Source: Akkermansia muciniphila (lineage in GTDB: Bacteria; Verrucomicrobiota; Verrucomicrobiia; Verrucomicrobiales; Akkermansiaceae). From it: a DNA stretch of 48,488 nucleotides. The stretch covers positions 1 to 48,488 of the forward strand of contig CAMCYK010000016.1 in the NCBI GenBank assembly GCA_945883695.1, written 5' to 3'. Within the stretch, counting starts at the first letter, position 1, and each line of letters begins with the position of its first letter. The position numbers were made by a program, and so were the translations under genes. The notes under the pieces are model-generated. The model made no database searches. It saw only the letters and a list, made by a program, of their open reading frames with translations, and had not been told where the DNA came from. Shown here piece after piece: positions 27,251-35,018 of this stretch.

Positions 27251-27308
27251 GGTTCGGACAGGATTGGAGATCGAATGGCTGATCCGCAAAGAGTGATCTA
27301 GTGATCCA

Positions 27309-28805
27309 TCACTTGGCAAGCCGGGGCGCGGAGTGGCCCTGCCCGCGGATCTTTTCCAGCAAGGCCTGGAGTTCGGCGACGCGATCCGGGTGCTCGGCGG
27401 CAAGGTTGTGTTTCTGCGCGATGTCGGTCCTCAGGTTGTAGAGCTCGACCGGTCCTTTGTCATCGGGCTTGTAGCCGTGGCGGACTTCCCATTCCCGGTT
27501 GGCACCCGAGACGTATCCGCTTGCCGCGTCCACCAGCAACCAATCGCCATGGCGGATGGCATACCCCTTCGGATTCGTGTTGTGGATATGGGTGGTGCGG
27601 ACGGATTCGACCTCGCCTTTGAGCAGGGGCAACAGGTCGTGGGAGTCCTCGGCGGCGTTGGCGGGCAACTCGTGCCCGAGCGCGGCGGCGAGGGTGGCCA
27701 TCAAGTCGATCTGCGATACCAGCGCGCCGGAGACGGCACCGGCCTTGGCGACGCCGGGCCACCGGATGATCGTCGGCACGCGATGGCCGCCCTCGTAGAT
27801 GTCGCGCTTCAGGCCGCGCAGCGGGTGGGACGACCAATGGCCGAACTTCCCGTCGCGGGCATAGGCGTATTTCTCCGGCCCGTTGTCGGCGGAGAAAATG
27901 ACGATCGTGTTCCCCGCCTGGCCGGAATCCTCCAGCGCCTTGAGGAGCTGTCCGATCGAGTGATCGGTCTCCACCACGAAGTCGCCGAAAGGCCCGGCCT
28001 TCGATGTGCCGTCGAACTCGTCGTTCGGGATGATCGGCGCGTGCGGCGAGGGATAGGCGAAGTAAAGGAAGAACGGCTTTTCGGAATCCTTTTTCGAACG
28101 GATGTATTCAACACCGCGGCGGGTGGTCTCGGGGATATTCTGATAGGGATCCCAGCCGGTGACCATCGGGCCGGGACGGCATTCCCAAGCGCCCTCCTTG
28201 ATGGCCTTCCATTTCGCGGTGTCCATCATGGTGTCGGGGGCCTTGAGCACCTTTTCGTCCTCGATCCAGCAGTAGGGCGGGAAATTGATGACCGTGTCGC
28301 CGAAATAATGGTCGAAACCGTGCGCGAGCGGGCCGTCGGGTATGGACTTCGACCAGTCGAAGTCATCGGGCCTGATCCCGGCCGGCTTCGTGCCTGGCTT
28401 GCGGATCGCGTCCCAGTCCCAGCCGAGATGCCACTTGCCGATGCAGGCGGTCTGGTAACCCCGGGCCTGGAGCATCTCCGGAAGCGTCAGGCGTTCGGGT
28501 TTGAAAACCGACTTGCCGAAGGCGTTGACGATGCCGTGGAAGTCCCGCCAATGGTGACGCCCGGTGAGCATCGCGTAGCGCGACGGCGTGCAGATGCCGG
28601 AAGAGCTGTGGGCATCCGTGAAGCGCATGCCCTGCGCGGCGAGCTGGTCGAGATGAGGCGTGGGAATCTTGGAATCCGGGTTGTAGCAACCGAGATCCCC
28701 GTAACCGAGGTCGTCGGCGTAAAGGAGGAGGATGTTGGGCTTTTCCGCCGCGCGCAGGACCGCGGCGGTCGCGAGCAGCAGGAACAGGGATGTCAATCGT
28801 TTCAT
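27309..28805 (-). CDS. Exported S1-type sulfatase (operon gene 2)
   Basis: 498 residues from ATG 28805, which opens a clean signal peptide ([20 protein letters not shown]); the open frame extends to 29315 over the previous gene. Calcium site [10 protein letters not shown], signature [12 protein letters not shown] with C72, [21 protein letters not shown], and [10 protein letters not shown]. Sequence landmarks are shared with operon gene 8, suggesting paralogy. 56 bp downstream of the Tat-exported Gfo/Idh/MocA gene. Confidence 0.94.
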   Translation of the reverse strand: MKRLTSLFLLLATAAVLRAAEKPNILLLYADDLGYGDLGCYNPDSKIPTPHLDQLAAQGMRFTDAHSSSGICTPSRYAMLTGRHHWRDFHGIVNAFGKSVFKPERLTLPEMLQARGYQTACIGKWHLGWDWDAIRKPGTKPAGIRPDDFDWSKSIPDGPLAHGFDHYFGDTVINFPPYCWIEDEKVLKAPDTMMDTAKWKAIKEGAWECRPGPMVTGWDPYQNIPETTRRGVEYIRSKKDSEKPFFLYFAYPSPHAPIIPNDEFDGTSKAGPFGDFVVETDHSIGQLLKALEDSGQAGNTIVIFSADNGPEKYAYARDGKFGHWSSHPLRGLKRDIYEGGHRVPTIIRWPGVAKAGAVSGALVSQIDLMATLAAALGHELPANAAEDSHDLLPLLKGEVESVRTTHIHNTNPKGYAIRHGDWLLVDAASGYVSGANREWEVRHGYKPDDKGPVELYNLRTDIAQKHNLAAEHPDRVAELQALLEKIRGQGHSAPRLAK

Positions 28806-28861
28806 AGGTGGTTTCGAGCCAACGCCGACCGCAAGAAGGAGCGCTCCGGTTGAGGGAGACT

Positions 28862-30127
28862 TCACGCGTATTCCCAGCCCTGGCGCGGCTTGCGGGTGGT
28901 CAGGGCATTGGCCTCGGCATCGCCTGAAAACTGCTCCTTGGCGGGATCCCAGGTCAGCTTGCGCCGCAGCTTGTAGCCGATGTTCGCGAGATGGCAGACC
29001 GTCGCCGTGCGGTGGCCGGTTTCCGCCGTGCAGACCGGCTCCCCGCGGCTCTTGATGCATTCCAGCCAGTTGCGGAGGTGATCCGTGGCCGGGCCGGGCT
29101 TTGCACCCGGCGCGGTCGCGAGAATCTCCGGCGGATCGCTTTTGAGAAGATTCCGGTCCACCCGGATGGTGCCCGCCGTGCCCTCGAAGGTGCAGCCGCT
29201 GGGCCCGCCATGGAACATCTCCACGCCGTTGGCGTAGGTGAATTTCAAACCCGTCTCGCCTTCGGCCGGTGGCTCGATCGAGACCGGGCCGCTGGCGTCC
29301 ATGCCCATCGCCCACTGGGCGATGTCGAAGTGGTGCGCCCCCATGTCGGCCAGCATCCCGCCGGCGTACTCCTCATATTTGCGGAAGGCCGGAAAGTGGT
29401 TGTGGATCCCTTTCGGGCAGAGGTCCTCGTGATAGCCGCGCTGCGGCGCGGGGCCGAGCCAGAGCTCCCAGTTGACGTTCGCCGGTTGCTCCTGTTCCGG
29501 GAGATCGCAGGGGATCGGCGACCCGCCCACCCCAATCCGGATGGTCTTCAGCTCGCCCAGCTTGCCCGCCCGGATCGCCTCCACCGCCTGGCGGAACCGG
29601 CCGCCAAACTCGCTGCGCTGCTGGCTGCCGGTTTGGAACACGAGCTTGTTTTTCCGGACGGCATCCACCAGCAAGCGTCCTTCGGCGATATTCTGGGTAA
29701 GCGGCTTCTCGCAGTAGATATCCAGCTTTTTCGCGGCGGCGGCCAGCGCCGGATGGACGTGCATGTGGTCGGGCGTCATGATCACCACCGCGTCGAGATC
29801 GTCCCGTCCGAGCAGTTCCCGGTAATCGACATAGGTCGCACAACCCTTGTACTGCCCGGACTTCACGTCCTCGGCATAGCGCTTCTCCACCACCTCCTTC
29901 GCCCGCGCGAGCCGGGTTCCCTCGACCTCGCACACCGCGACAATCCGGACGCCGTCCACCCGCAAGGCATGATCCATCACCCCGAAGGCGCGCTTGCCGT
30001 AGCCGATGAACGCGAGATTCAGCCGGCCGTTCGCGGGCGCGGCTTTCAGCAGCGCCGGGCCGAGGGCGGCGGTGGCGGCGGCACCGGTGAGGAAACGGCG
30101 GCGGGACAAGGAGGTGAGGATTTGCAT
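28862..30127 (-). CDS. Tat-exported Gfo/Idh/MocA family protein (operon gene 1)
   Basis: 421 residues. Twin-arginine signal at the start ([23 protein letters not shown]), Rossmann segment [12 protein letters not shown], catalytic lysine K141 in YCEKPLT, and H265/H266 in [13 protein letters not shown]. The Tat route implies folding with its nucleotide cofactor in the cytoplasm and export as a holoenzyme. Exported Gfo/Idh/MocA members include glycoside-cleaving enzymes that use bound NAD (GH109-like) and many of unknown role, so it may act on the periplasmic glycan with the sulfatases. It is the first gene of the ten-gene minus-strand run. Confidence 0.92.
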   Translation of the reverse strand: MQILTSLSRRRFLTGAAATAALGPALLKAAPANGRLNLAFIGYGKRAFGVMDHALRVDGVRIVAVCEVEGTRLARAKEVVEKRYAEDVKSGQYKGCATYVDYRELLGRDDLDAVVIMTPDHMHVHPALAAAAKKLDIYCEKPLTQNIAEGRLLVDAVRKNKLVFQTGSQQRSEFGGRFRQAVEAIRAGKLGELKTIRIGVGGSPIPCDLPEQEQPANVNWELWLGPAPQRGYHEDLCPKGIHNHFPAFRKYEEYAGGMLADMGAHHFDIAQWAMGMDASGPVSIEPPAEGETGLKFTYANGVEMFHGGPSGCTFEGTAGTIRVDRNLLKSDPPEILATAPGAKPGPATDHLRNWLECIKSRGEPVCTAETGHRTATVCHLANIGYKLRRKLTWDPAKEQFSGDAEANALTTRKPRQGWEYA

Positions 30128-30340
30128 GGTCGTGGACGGATTACGGGGTCACCCGCCCGATGTTTGCAGGGGGAAAACCGCTGCGTGGCGGCGAGGGTGA
30201 CCTGATGAGCACCGATCTTCCCCTTGAAGGGCGACCGGCGCAAGACCTTCAGCTGAACGGAATCCATCGGCGGCAGCACCACCGGCCCGGCCGATGACCG
30301 AAGGATTGCATCCGGCGGCCGGGACTGGAAAAGTCCACGC
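30128..30340. promoter_or_regulatory. Divergent promoter region of the sulfatase/moc-like operon and the SDR gene
   Basis: 213 bp between the two divergent starts must hold the promoters of the ten-gene operon and of the SDR gene. Two short palindromes stand out: TTCAGCTGAA (30248-30257) and CCCTTGAAGGG (30221-30231), about 100-130 bp upstream of the operon's first codon. They are candidate operators only; no regulator gene is present beside the operon. I cannot place -35/-10 boxes with confidence. Confidence 0.4.
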
Positions 30341-31045
30341 ATGAGCGACGCCCACGGCCCCATCGTGCTTCTCACCGGAGCTTCCAGCGGCATCGGCCGC
30401 GCCCTCGCGGTGATGCTGGTGGATCGCGGCGTGACGGTGCTCGGCGTGACCCGCCGGCCGGCCGCCCTCCCGCCCGGCGTGGTGCCGGTGCCGGCCGACC
30501 TGACCCAGCGGGAGGACATCCTCGCGGTCTTCCAGCAGCTCGGCCGGATCAACGCCCTGGTGAATTGCGCCGGCGTCGCCTACCTCTCGCGGATCATCGA
30601 CGGAAATCCCGCCGACTGGGAGGAAATGTGGCGCGTCAACGTGATGGCGCTCACCCTCTGCTGCCAGCTTTCCCTCCGCCACTTTCCGCGCGAGGGCGGT
30701 CGCATCGTCAATGTCTCGTCGATGAGCGGCCACCGCGTCCCGCCGACCGGCGGATTCTACGCGCCGACCAAGTTCGCGGTGCGGGCGGTCACCGACGCCC
30801 TGCGCGCCGAATTGAAGTCCGCCGGCTCGCCGGTCCAGGTCGCCTGCGTGTCCCCCGGCTTTGTCGACACCCCGCTGCTCGACCAGTATTTCCGCGGCCG
30901 CGAGGAGGTCCTGCAGAAGACCCGCGAAAGCATGACGATGCTGGCCCCGGAAGACGTCGCCGCCGCCATCCTGACCATCCTCGAAGCCCCGACCCACGTC
31001 GAGATCGGCGACATCCTGCTGCGAAGCAGCGACCAGCGGATGTGA
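30341..31045 (+). CDS. Short-chain dehydrogenase/reductase (SDR)
   Basis: 234 residues, classical cytosolic SDR. Cofactor motif TGASSGIG (12-19), NCAG at 75-78, catalytic S127 (NVSSMSG), Y140 and K144 (YAPTK), and PGFVDTPL after the active site. A basic residue pair (TRR) after the second strand favours NADP(H), by inference. The substrate is unknown. It is divergent from the sulfatase operon and is followed 74 bp later by a small secreted protein gene, so it may or may not belong to the same pathway. Confidence 0.92.
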   Translation: MSDAHGPIVLLTGASSGIGRALAVMLVDRGVTVLGVTRRPAALPPGVVPVPADLTQREDILAVFQQLGRINALVNCAGVAYLSRIIDGNPADWEEMWRVNVMALTLCCQLSLRHFPREGGRIVNVSSMSGHRVPPTGGFYAPTKFAVRAVTDALRAELKSAGSPVQVACVSPGFVDTPLLDQYFRGREEVLQKTRESMTMLAPEDVAAAILTILEAPTHVEIGDILLRSSDQRM

Positions 31046-31119
31046 TGACCCGCCCGCGCGGCCTCCGATTGCCGTCATTTTCCGGATGAAAACTCCGGCG
31101 GCGGTGCCAGGATGCCCTC

Positions 31120-31434
31120 ATGAGATGCTGGTCCCGCCTCCTGCTTGCGCTCCCGTTCATCGCCACCGTGTCTGCCGGGACCGTTCACGTCACGGTCGGG
31201 AACACCGGTTGCCGGACCAAGCAGCTCACCGTCCAGCGACTGTGGAAAGCCATGCCGGGCGTGAAATCGGTGGCGATCGTACCCCGCAAGTCGGGCGACC
31301 CCGCCAACCAGCGCGTCTTCATCGTCGCCACGACCGGTGCCGATCCCGATCTGGCGACCTTGTCCCGAGCCCTTGGCCGCCGCGCCGAACGCTATCCGAT
31401 TCTCGCCCATGCCGCCGCCGGCCCGGCCCGCTGA
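31120..31434 (+). CDS. Small secreted protein, possible HMA-like ferredoxin fold
   Basis: 104 residues. A signal peptide (MRCWSRLLLALPFIATVSAG) is followed by about 80 residues whose pattern (VHVTVG; LTVQRLWKAMPGVKSVAIVPR; RVFIVATTG; LATLSRALGRRAERYPIL) fits a beta-alpha-beta-beta-alpha order like heavy-metal-associated domains. The usual CxxC metal pair is missing; a single cysteine (GCRTKQ) is near its place. I do not recognise a named family. Codon use matches its neighbours, and the reading frame lies neatly between SDR and tcdA, which supports it as a real gene. Confidence 0.65.
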   Translation: MRCWSRLLLALPFIATVSAGTVHVTVGNTGCRTKQLTVQRLWKAMPGVKSVAIVPRKSGDPANQRVFIVATTGADPDLATLSRALGRRAERYPILAHAAAGPAR

Positions 31435-31544
31435 AGCCATGACCTGTCCGCCTGCGGCTTGATTTCTTCCGCCAGGTCGGAGCCCTCCCGCCCCTTTCGG
31501 AATCGGCATTTGCACCGCGCGGGTTCCCCGGATAGGAGCCAGCC

Positions 31545-32336
31545 ATGACCGCGCGCGACCCCTATCTCGACCGCTTCTCCGGGATCGGCCGGCTCTACGG
31601 CAGCGCCGCGCTCGAAAAATTCCGCCGCGCCCATGTCGCGGTCGTCGGGATCGGCGGCGTCGGTTGCTGGGCGGCCGAATGCCTCGCGCGCTCCGGGATC
31701 GGCAAACTCACGCTGGTCGATGCCGATGATCTCTGCGTCACCAACACCAACCGCCAGATCCACGCGCTCGACGGGACCTATGGCAAGCCGAAGGTCGGGG
31801 TGATGGCGGAACGCCTGCGCGCCATCCAGCCGGAGATCGTGGTCACCGAGCGCCTGGAGTTTCTCTCCGACCGCAATGTCGATGGCTTTCTCGACGGCGG
31901 CTTCGACGCGGTGATCGACGCGATCGACGCGGTCCGCGCCAAGTGCGTCCTGCTCGCCCGCTGCCGCGACCGCGCCATCCCGGTCATCGCCTGTGGGGCG
32001 GCCGGCGGCCGGCGCGATGTCACCTGCATCCGGGTGGCGGATCTCGCCCGGACCAAGGACGACGCTCTCCTGATGGCGGTCCGCAAGCGTCTGCGCGACG
32101 AGCACGGCTTCCCGAAAGCGCGGCCCGGCGAGAAGATCCGCAAGTTCCACATCGAGGCGGTCTTTTCCGACGAACCGCCGCTGTTCCCCACCTGCGACGG
32201 CGGCGTCAGCCACGACAAACCGGAAGAGGTTCCGGCGGGCATCCGCTGCGACGCCGGCTACGGCACCGCCACCCACGTGACCGCGGTCTTCGGCATGATC
32301 GCCGCGGGACGGGTGTTGGAGAAACTGGCCGGGTAG
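31545..32336 (+). CDS. tcdA: tRNA threonylcarbamoyladenosine dehydratase
   Basis: 263 residues of the E1-like ThiF/MoeB superfamily, matching TcdA (CsdL/YgdL). It uses ATP to cyclise t6A37 of ANN-reading tRNAs to ct6A. Motifs: nucleotide-binding VVGIGGVGCWAAE, LVDADDLCVTNTNRQ with the arginine/asparagine of the adenylation site, AIDAVRAK, and the C-terminal PTCDGGVSHDKPEEVP with the family cysteine region. Length is normal. It stands 108 bp after the small secreted protein gene and is convergent with the tRNA-Asp unit; a complex repeat lies just past its stop. Confidence 0.95.
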   Translation: MTARDPYLDRFSGIGRLYGSAALEKFRRAHVAVVGIGGVGCWAAECLARSGIGKLTLVDADDLCVTNTNRQIHALDGTYGKPKVGVMAERLRAIQPEIVVTERLEFLSDRNVDGFLDGGFDAVIDAIDAVRAKCVLLARCRDRAIPVIACGAAGGRRDVTCIRVADLARTKDDALLMAVRKRLRDEHGFPKARPGEKIRKFHIEAVFSDEPPLFPTCDGGVSHDKPEEVPAGIRCDAGYGTATHVTAVFGMIAAGRVLEKLAG

Positions 32337-32351
32337 CCCGGACGCTGCCAC

Positions 32352-32530
32352 CTTGGACTGCGGGCAGCCCGCTGCCGCTTTCCGTCCGTCAGCCTGCTGA
32401 CGAATCCATGGACTCCACAGCAGAGGCTCGACGCGCACGATCTTTTCCGAGCCGTCAGCCTGCTGACGAATCCATGGACTCCACAGCAGGCTGTGGCAAC
32501 AAAGCGGCAGCAGGCTGCCCGCAGTCCAAG
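32352..32530. repeat. Nested repeat element: 29-bp inverted ends enclosing two 38-bp direct repeats
   Basis: Outer arms 32352-32380 and 32502-32530 are inverted repeats with one mismatch in 29. Inside are two identical 38-bp direct repeats (32386-32423 and 32452-32489) separated by 28 bp; each contains the hairpin GTCAGCCTGCTGAC. Total 179 bp, no reading frame of its own, located between tcdA and the tRNA-Asp terminator. It resembles a small non-autonomous mobile or REP-cluster element. Two units only and one spacer make a CRISPR reading unlikely. Confidence 0.88.
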
Positions 32531-32609
32531 TTCCCCTCCCATCCCCAAAGCGGGATTCGGCAGGGTTCGAGCCCCGTCCGCTCCGCAGAAGGTCCGGGGA
32601 TACAGGCAC

Positions 32610-32633
32610 AAAAAAGCCGCCCCGCAGGGCGGC
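32610..32633 (-). terminator. Intrinsic terminator after tRNA-Asp
   Basis: On the minus strand GCCGCCC-TGCG-GGGCGGC forms a perfect 7-bp GC stem followed by six T. It lies 18 bp beyond the CCA end of the tRNA gene and would end its transcript. Confidence 0.93.
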
Positions 32634-32651
32634 ATTGCCACTCGTGAAGAG

Positions 32652-32728
32652 TGGCGGAGCGGACGGGACTCGAACCCGCGACCTCCGCCGTGACAGGGCG
32701 GCATTCTAACCAACTGAACTACCGCTCC
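32652..32728 (-). tRNA. tRNA-Asp (anticodon GTC), CCA encoded
   Basis: Reading the minus strand, the acceptor GGAGCGG pairs with CCGCTCC, the D arm is GTTCAGTTGGTTAGAAT, the anticodon loop CCTGTCACG holds GTC, and the T arm GGGTTCGAGTCCC is canonical. The discriminator is G and CCA is encoded (32652-32654). G10-type aspartate features and a clean cloverleaf make the call firm. The gene is 90 bp downstream of fabD on the same strand and has its own terminator, so read-through from fabD is possible. Confidence 0.97.
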
Positions 32729-32818
32729 AACTGGTAGTCTAACTCGCCTCGTGGCGTGGGCGGGAACCTAGGAGGAGCCCCCGACCCGCGCAACATCATT
32801 TTTCACTTTTTCTCGGCG

Positions 32819-33745
32819 TCATCCGAGAAGCTCGGTGACCGCTTCCAAGGAGGCCAGATCCTCGATCGAATGCACCGTCGCGTCCTTCTCGATCTTGGCC
32901 ACCAGACCGGCCAGAACCTTGCCCGGGCCGAGCTCGATGAAGGTGCGGTGGCCCATTTCACAGAGCAGGCGGATCGATTCGGTCCAACGGACCGACCCGG
33001 TCACCTGCTTCTCCAGCATCGCACGGATCTCGGCCGGATCGGACACGACCGACGCGCCGAAATTGCACACCACGGGGATCCCCGGCGGCTGCATCGCGAC
33101 GCCGGCGAGTTCGGTGGCGAGCTGGTCCTGCGCCGCCTGCATCAGGCGGCTGTGGTAGGCTCCCGCGACATTGAGTTTGATCGCCCGCCGGATCCCGTGG
33201 TCGCGGGCCTTCTCGACCGCGGCATCGATGCCCTCGACCGTCCCCGACAGCACGATCTGCCCCGGCGCGTTGAAATTCGCCACGTCCACCGCGCACTCGG
33301 CGGCCAAGGCTTTCACCGCCGCCTCCTCGCCGCCGATCAGCGCGGCCATCGCGCCCCGCGTCGCCTGGCAGGCTTCCTCCATGAACAGGCCGCGGCGGGC
33401 GACGAGCTTCAGCCCGTCCTCGAAAGAAAAAGTCCCGGCCGCCGAGTGCGCGGTGAACTCACCGAGCGAGAGCCCCGCGGCTGCCACCGGGTTGAGCCCG
33501 CCGACCCGCTCTTTCACCAGCGCCAAGGCAACCAGCCCGTGGAGATAAAGCGCCGGCTGGCAGCGCGAAGTGCGTGTCAGTTCGTCCTCCGGCCCTTCGA
33601 ACATCGTCGTCGAAAGCGGGAAACCAAGTACCTCGTCGGCCCGCTGGAACAGCGCCCTCGCCGTGTCCGAAGCCTCGTGGAAATCCTTGCCCATGCCCAC
33701 CTTCTGGGCGCCCTGTCCGGAGAATAGAAGAACGGCGTCGCTCAT
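32819..33745 (-). CDS. fabD: Malonyl-CoA:ACP transacylase
   Basis: 308 residues, standard FabD length. Transfers malonyl from CoA to acyl carrier protein for fatty-acid synthesis. GQGAQ (oxyanion region) at 10-14, nucleophile S93 in GLSLGE (leucine replaces the more common histidine before the serine), conserved arginine near 117-118 (ARRG), and general base H198 in GAYHSRLM. It follows the glycerate kinase gene by 12 bp on the same strand, without the usual fabH/fabG/acpP neighbours. Confidence 0.96.
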   Translation of the reverse strand: MSDAVLLFSGQGAQKVGMGKDFHEASDTARALFQRADEVLGFPLSTTMFEGPEDELTRTSRCQPALYLHGLVALALVKERVGGLNPVAAAGLSLGEFTAHSAAGTFSFEDGLKLVARRGLFMEEACQATRGAMAALIGGEEAAVKALAAECAVDVANFNAPGQIVLSGTVEGIDAAVEKARDHGIRRAIKLNVAGAYHSRLMQAAQDQLATELAGVAMQPPGIPVVCNFGASVVSDPAEIRAMLEKQVTGSVRWTESIRLLCEMGHRTFIELGPGKVLAGLVAKIEKDATVHSIEDLASLEAVTELLG

Positions 33746-33757
33746 GTCGGTCCTGTC

Positions 33758-34885
33758 CTAGCGGGCGACGAGCCCGCGGAGCAAGCCCTCATGCCCGGCG
33801 ACCAACCGCGCGACCAGTTCCGGCGCGCGGTCGATCGACTCCGCAATCGTCAGCCCGAAGCTCTCCAGCGACAGCGCGGCATCGAACAAGCCCGCCGCCC
33901 CATCCTCCACCCGCCCCGCCACCGCGACCACCGGAACCCCCGCCGCCCGCGCCAGCGCCGCCACCCCGGCCGGGCCCTTGCCGCCGAGCGTCTGCGCGTC
34001 CAGCGAGCCCTCGCCGGTGATCACCAGGTCCGCCGCCGCCACCCGCTCCGCCAGCCGCAGCGCCTCCGCCACCAGCTCGAAGCCCGGCACCAAGGTCGCG
34101 CCGGCGAAGCGGAGCAGCCCGAAGCCGAGCCCGCCGGCGGCACCGGCACCCGGCCGCGCCGCCATTTCCCGCGCCGCGCTCACCTCGGCCAGCAGGGTCA
34201 GGGCGGCATCCAGTGCTTCGATGTCGTCGGGCTCCGCTCCTTTCTGCGGACCGAAGATCGCGGAGGCACCGCGCGGGCCGGTCATGGGATGGTCCACGTC
34301 ACAGGCAGCGACGATCGCGGGCAAGGCGATCCGTCCCGTCTCACGGATCGAGTGGAGCGAAAGCAGGTCGCCGGGATCGCCCGACAGGGAACGTCCGGCC
34401 TCGTCGAGAAACTCGATCCCCAGGGCCTCCGCCATCCCGGCACCGCCGTCGTTGGTCGCGCTTCCCCCGATCCCGACGTAGATGCGTCCCGCCTTCGATA
34501 CCTCAACCGCATGCCGGATCAGTTCACCGGTCCCGAAGGTCGATGAGAGGAACGGCTGCCGCTCTCCGGGAGCAATCCGCCACAGCCCGCTCGCCGCCGC
34601 CATCTCGATCACCGCCACCATCTCGATCACCGCCACCATTTCCCCTCCGTTACGATAAACGCCGTAGTTCGCCACGATCGGCCGGCCGAGCGCGTCATGG
34701 CACGCGGCGGCGACCCGCTGGCCGCCGCTGGCCGCCAGCATCGCGTCGACGAAACCCTCGCCGCCGTCGGCGATCGGACACAGGTCGCACTCCCATTCCC
34801 GCGGCAGCCCGGCCCGCACCGCCTCGCAGGCCTCCACCGCGCCCAGCGATCCCTTGAACTTGTCGCACGCCAGCAGGACTCTCAT
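33758..34885 (-). CDS. Glycerate 2-kinase (GarK/GlxK type)
   Basis: 375 residues from ATG 34885; the open frame continues to 35107 but the family start is MRVLLACDKFKGSL. Phosphorylates D-glycerate, typically to 2-phosphoglycerate, linking glyoxylate or sugar-acid breakdown to glycolysis. Landmarks: CPIADGGEGFVDA, IYVGIGGSATNDGGAGM, CDVDHPMTGPRGAS and TGEGSLDAQTLGGKGP. The peptide MVAVIE occurs twice in a row before MAAASGL, from a perfect 18-bp tandem duplication (34603-34638); the repeat keeps frame and may lengthen a loop. The gene is upstream of fabD with a 12-bp gap. Divergent from the multiheme cytochrome with 133 bp between starts. Confidence 0.93.
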   Translation of the reverse strand: MRVLLACDKFKGSLGAVEACEAVRAGLPREWECDLCPIADGGEGFVDAMLAASGGQRVAAACHDALGRPIVANYGVYRNGGEMVAVIEMVAVIEMAAASGLWRIAPGERQPFLSSTFGTGELIRHAVEVSKAGRIYVGIGGSATNDGGAGMAEALGIEFLDEAGRSLSGDPGDLLSLHSIRETGRIALPAIVAACDVDHPMTGPRGASAIFGPQKGAEPDDIEALDAALTLLAEVSAAREMAARPGAGAAGGLGFGLLRFAGATLVPGFELVAEALRLAERVAAADLVITGEGSLDAQTLGGKGPAGVAALARAAGVPVVAVAGRVEDGAAGLFDAALSLESFGLTIAESIDRAPELVARLVAGHEGLLRGLVAR

Positions 34886-35018
34886 GGCGGAATCATGCGC
34901 CGGCGGGCGGACGGTGGAATCCCAAAGCGTGGACTCCAACCAATCCGTTACCATCGGCCGTTTGCCGGCGTCGCGACTCCCCGCGAGCATGTCACTGGCT
35001 TGGAACAGGCCGATTCTT

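Noticed and set aside
32386-32489. CRISPR array from two identical 38-bp repeats
   Set aside because: Only two units and one spacer, enclosed by inverted repeats, and no cas genes in the window.
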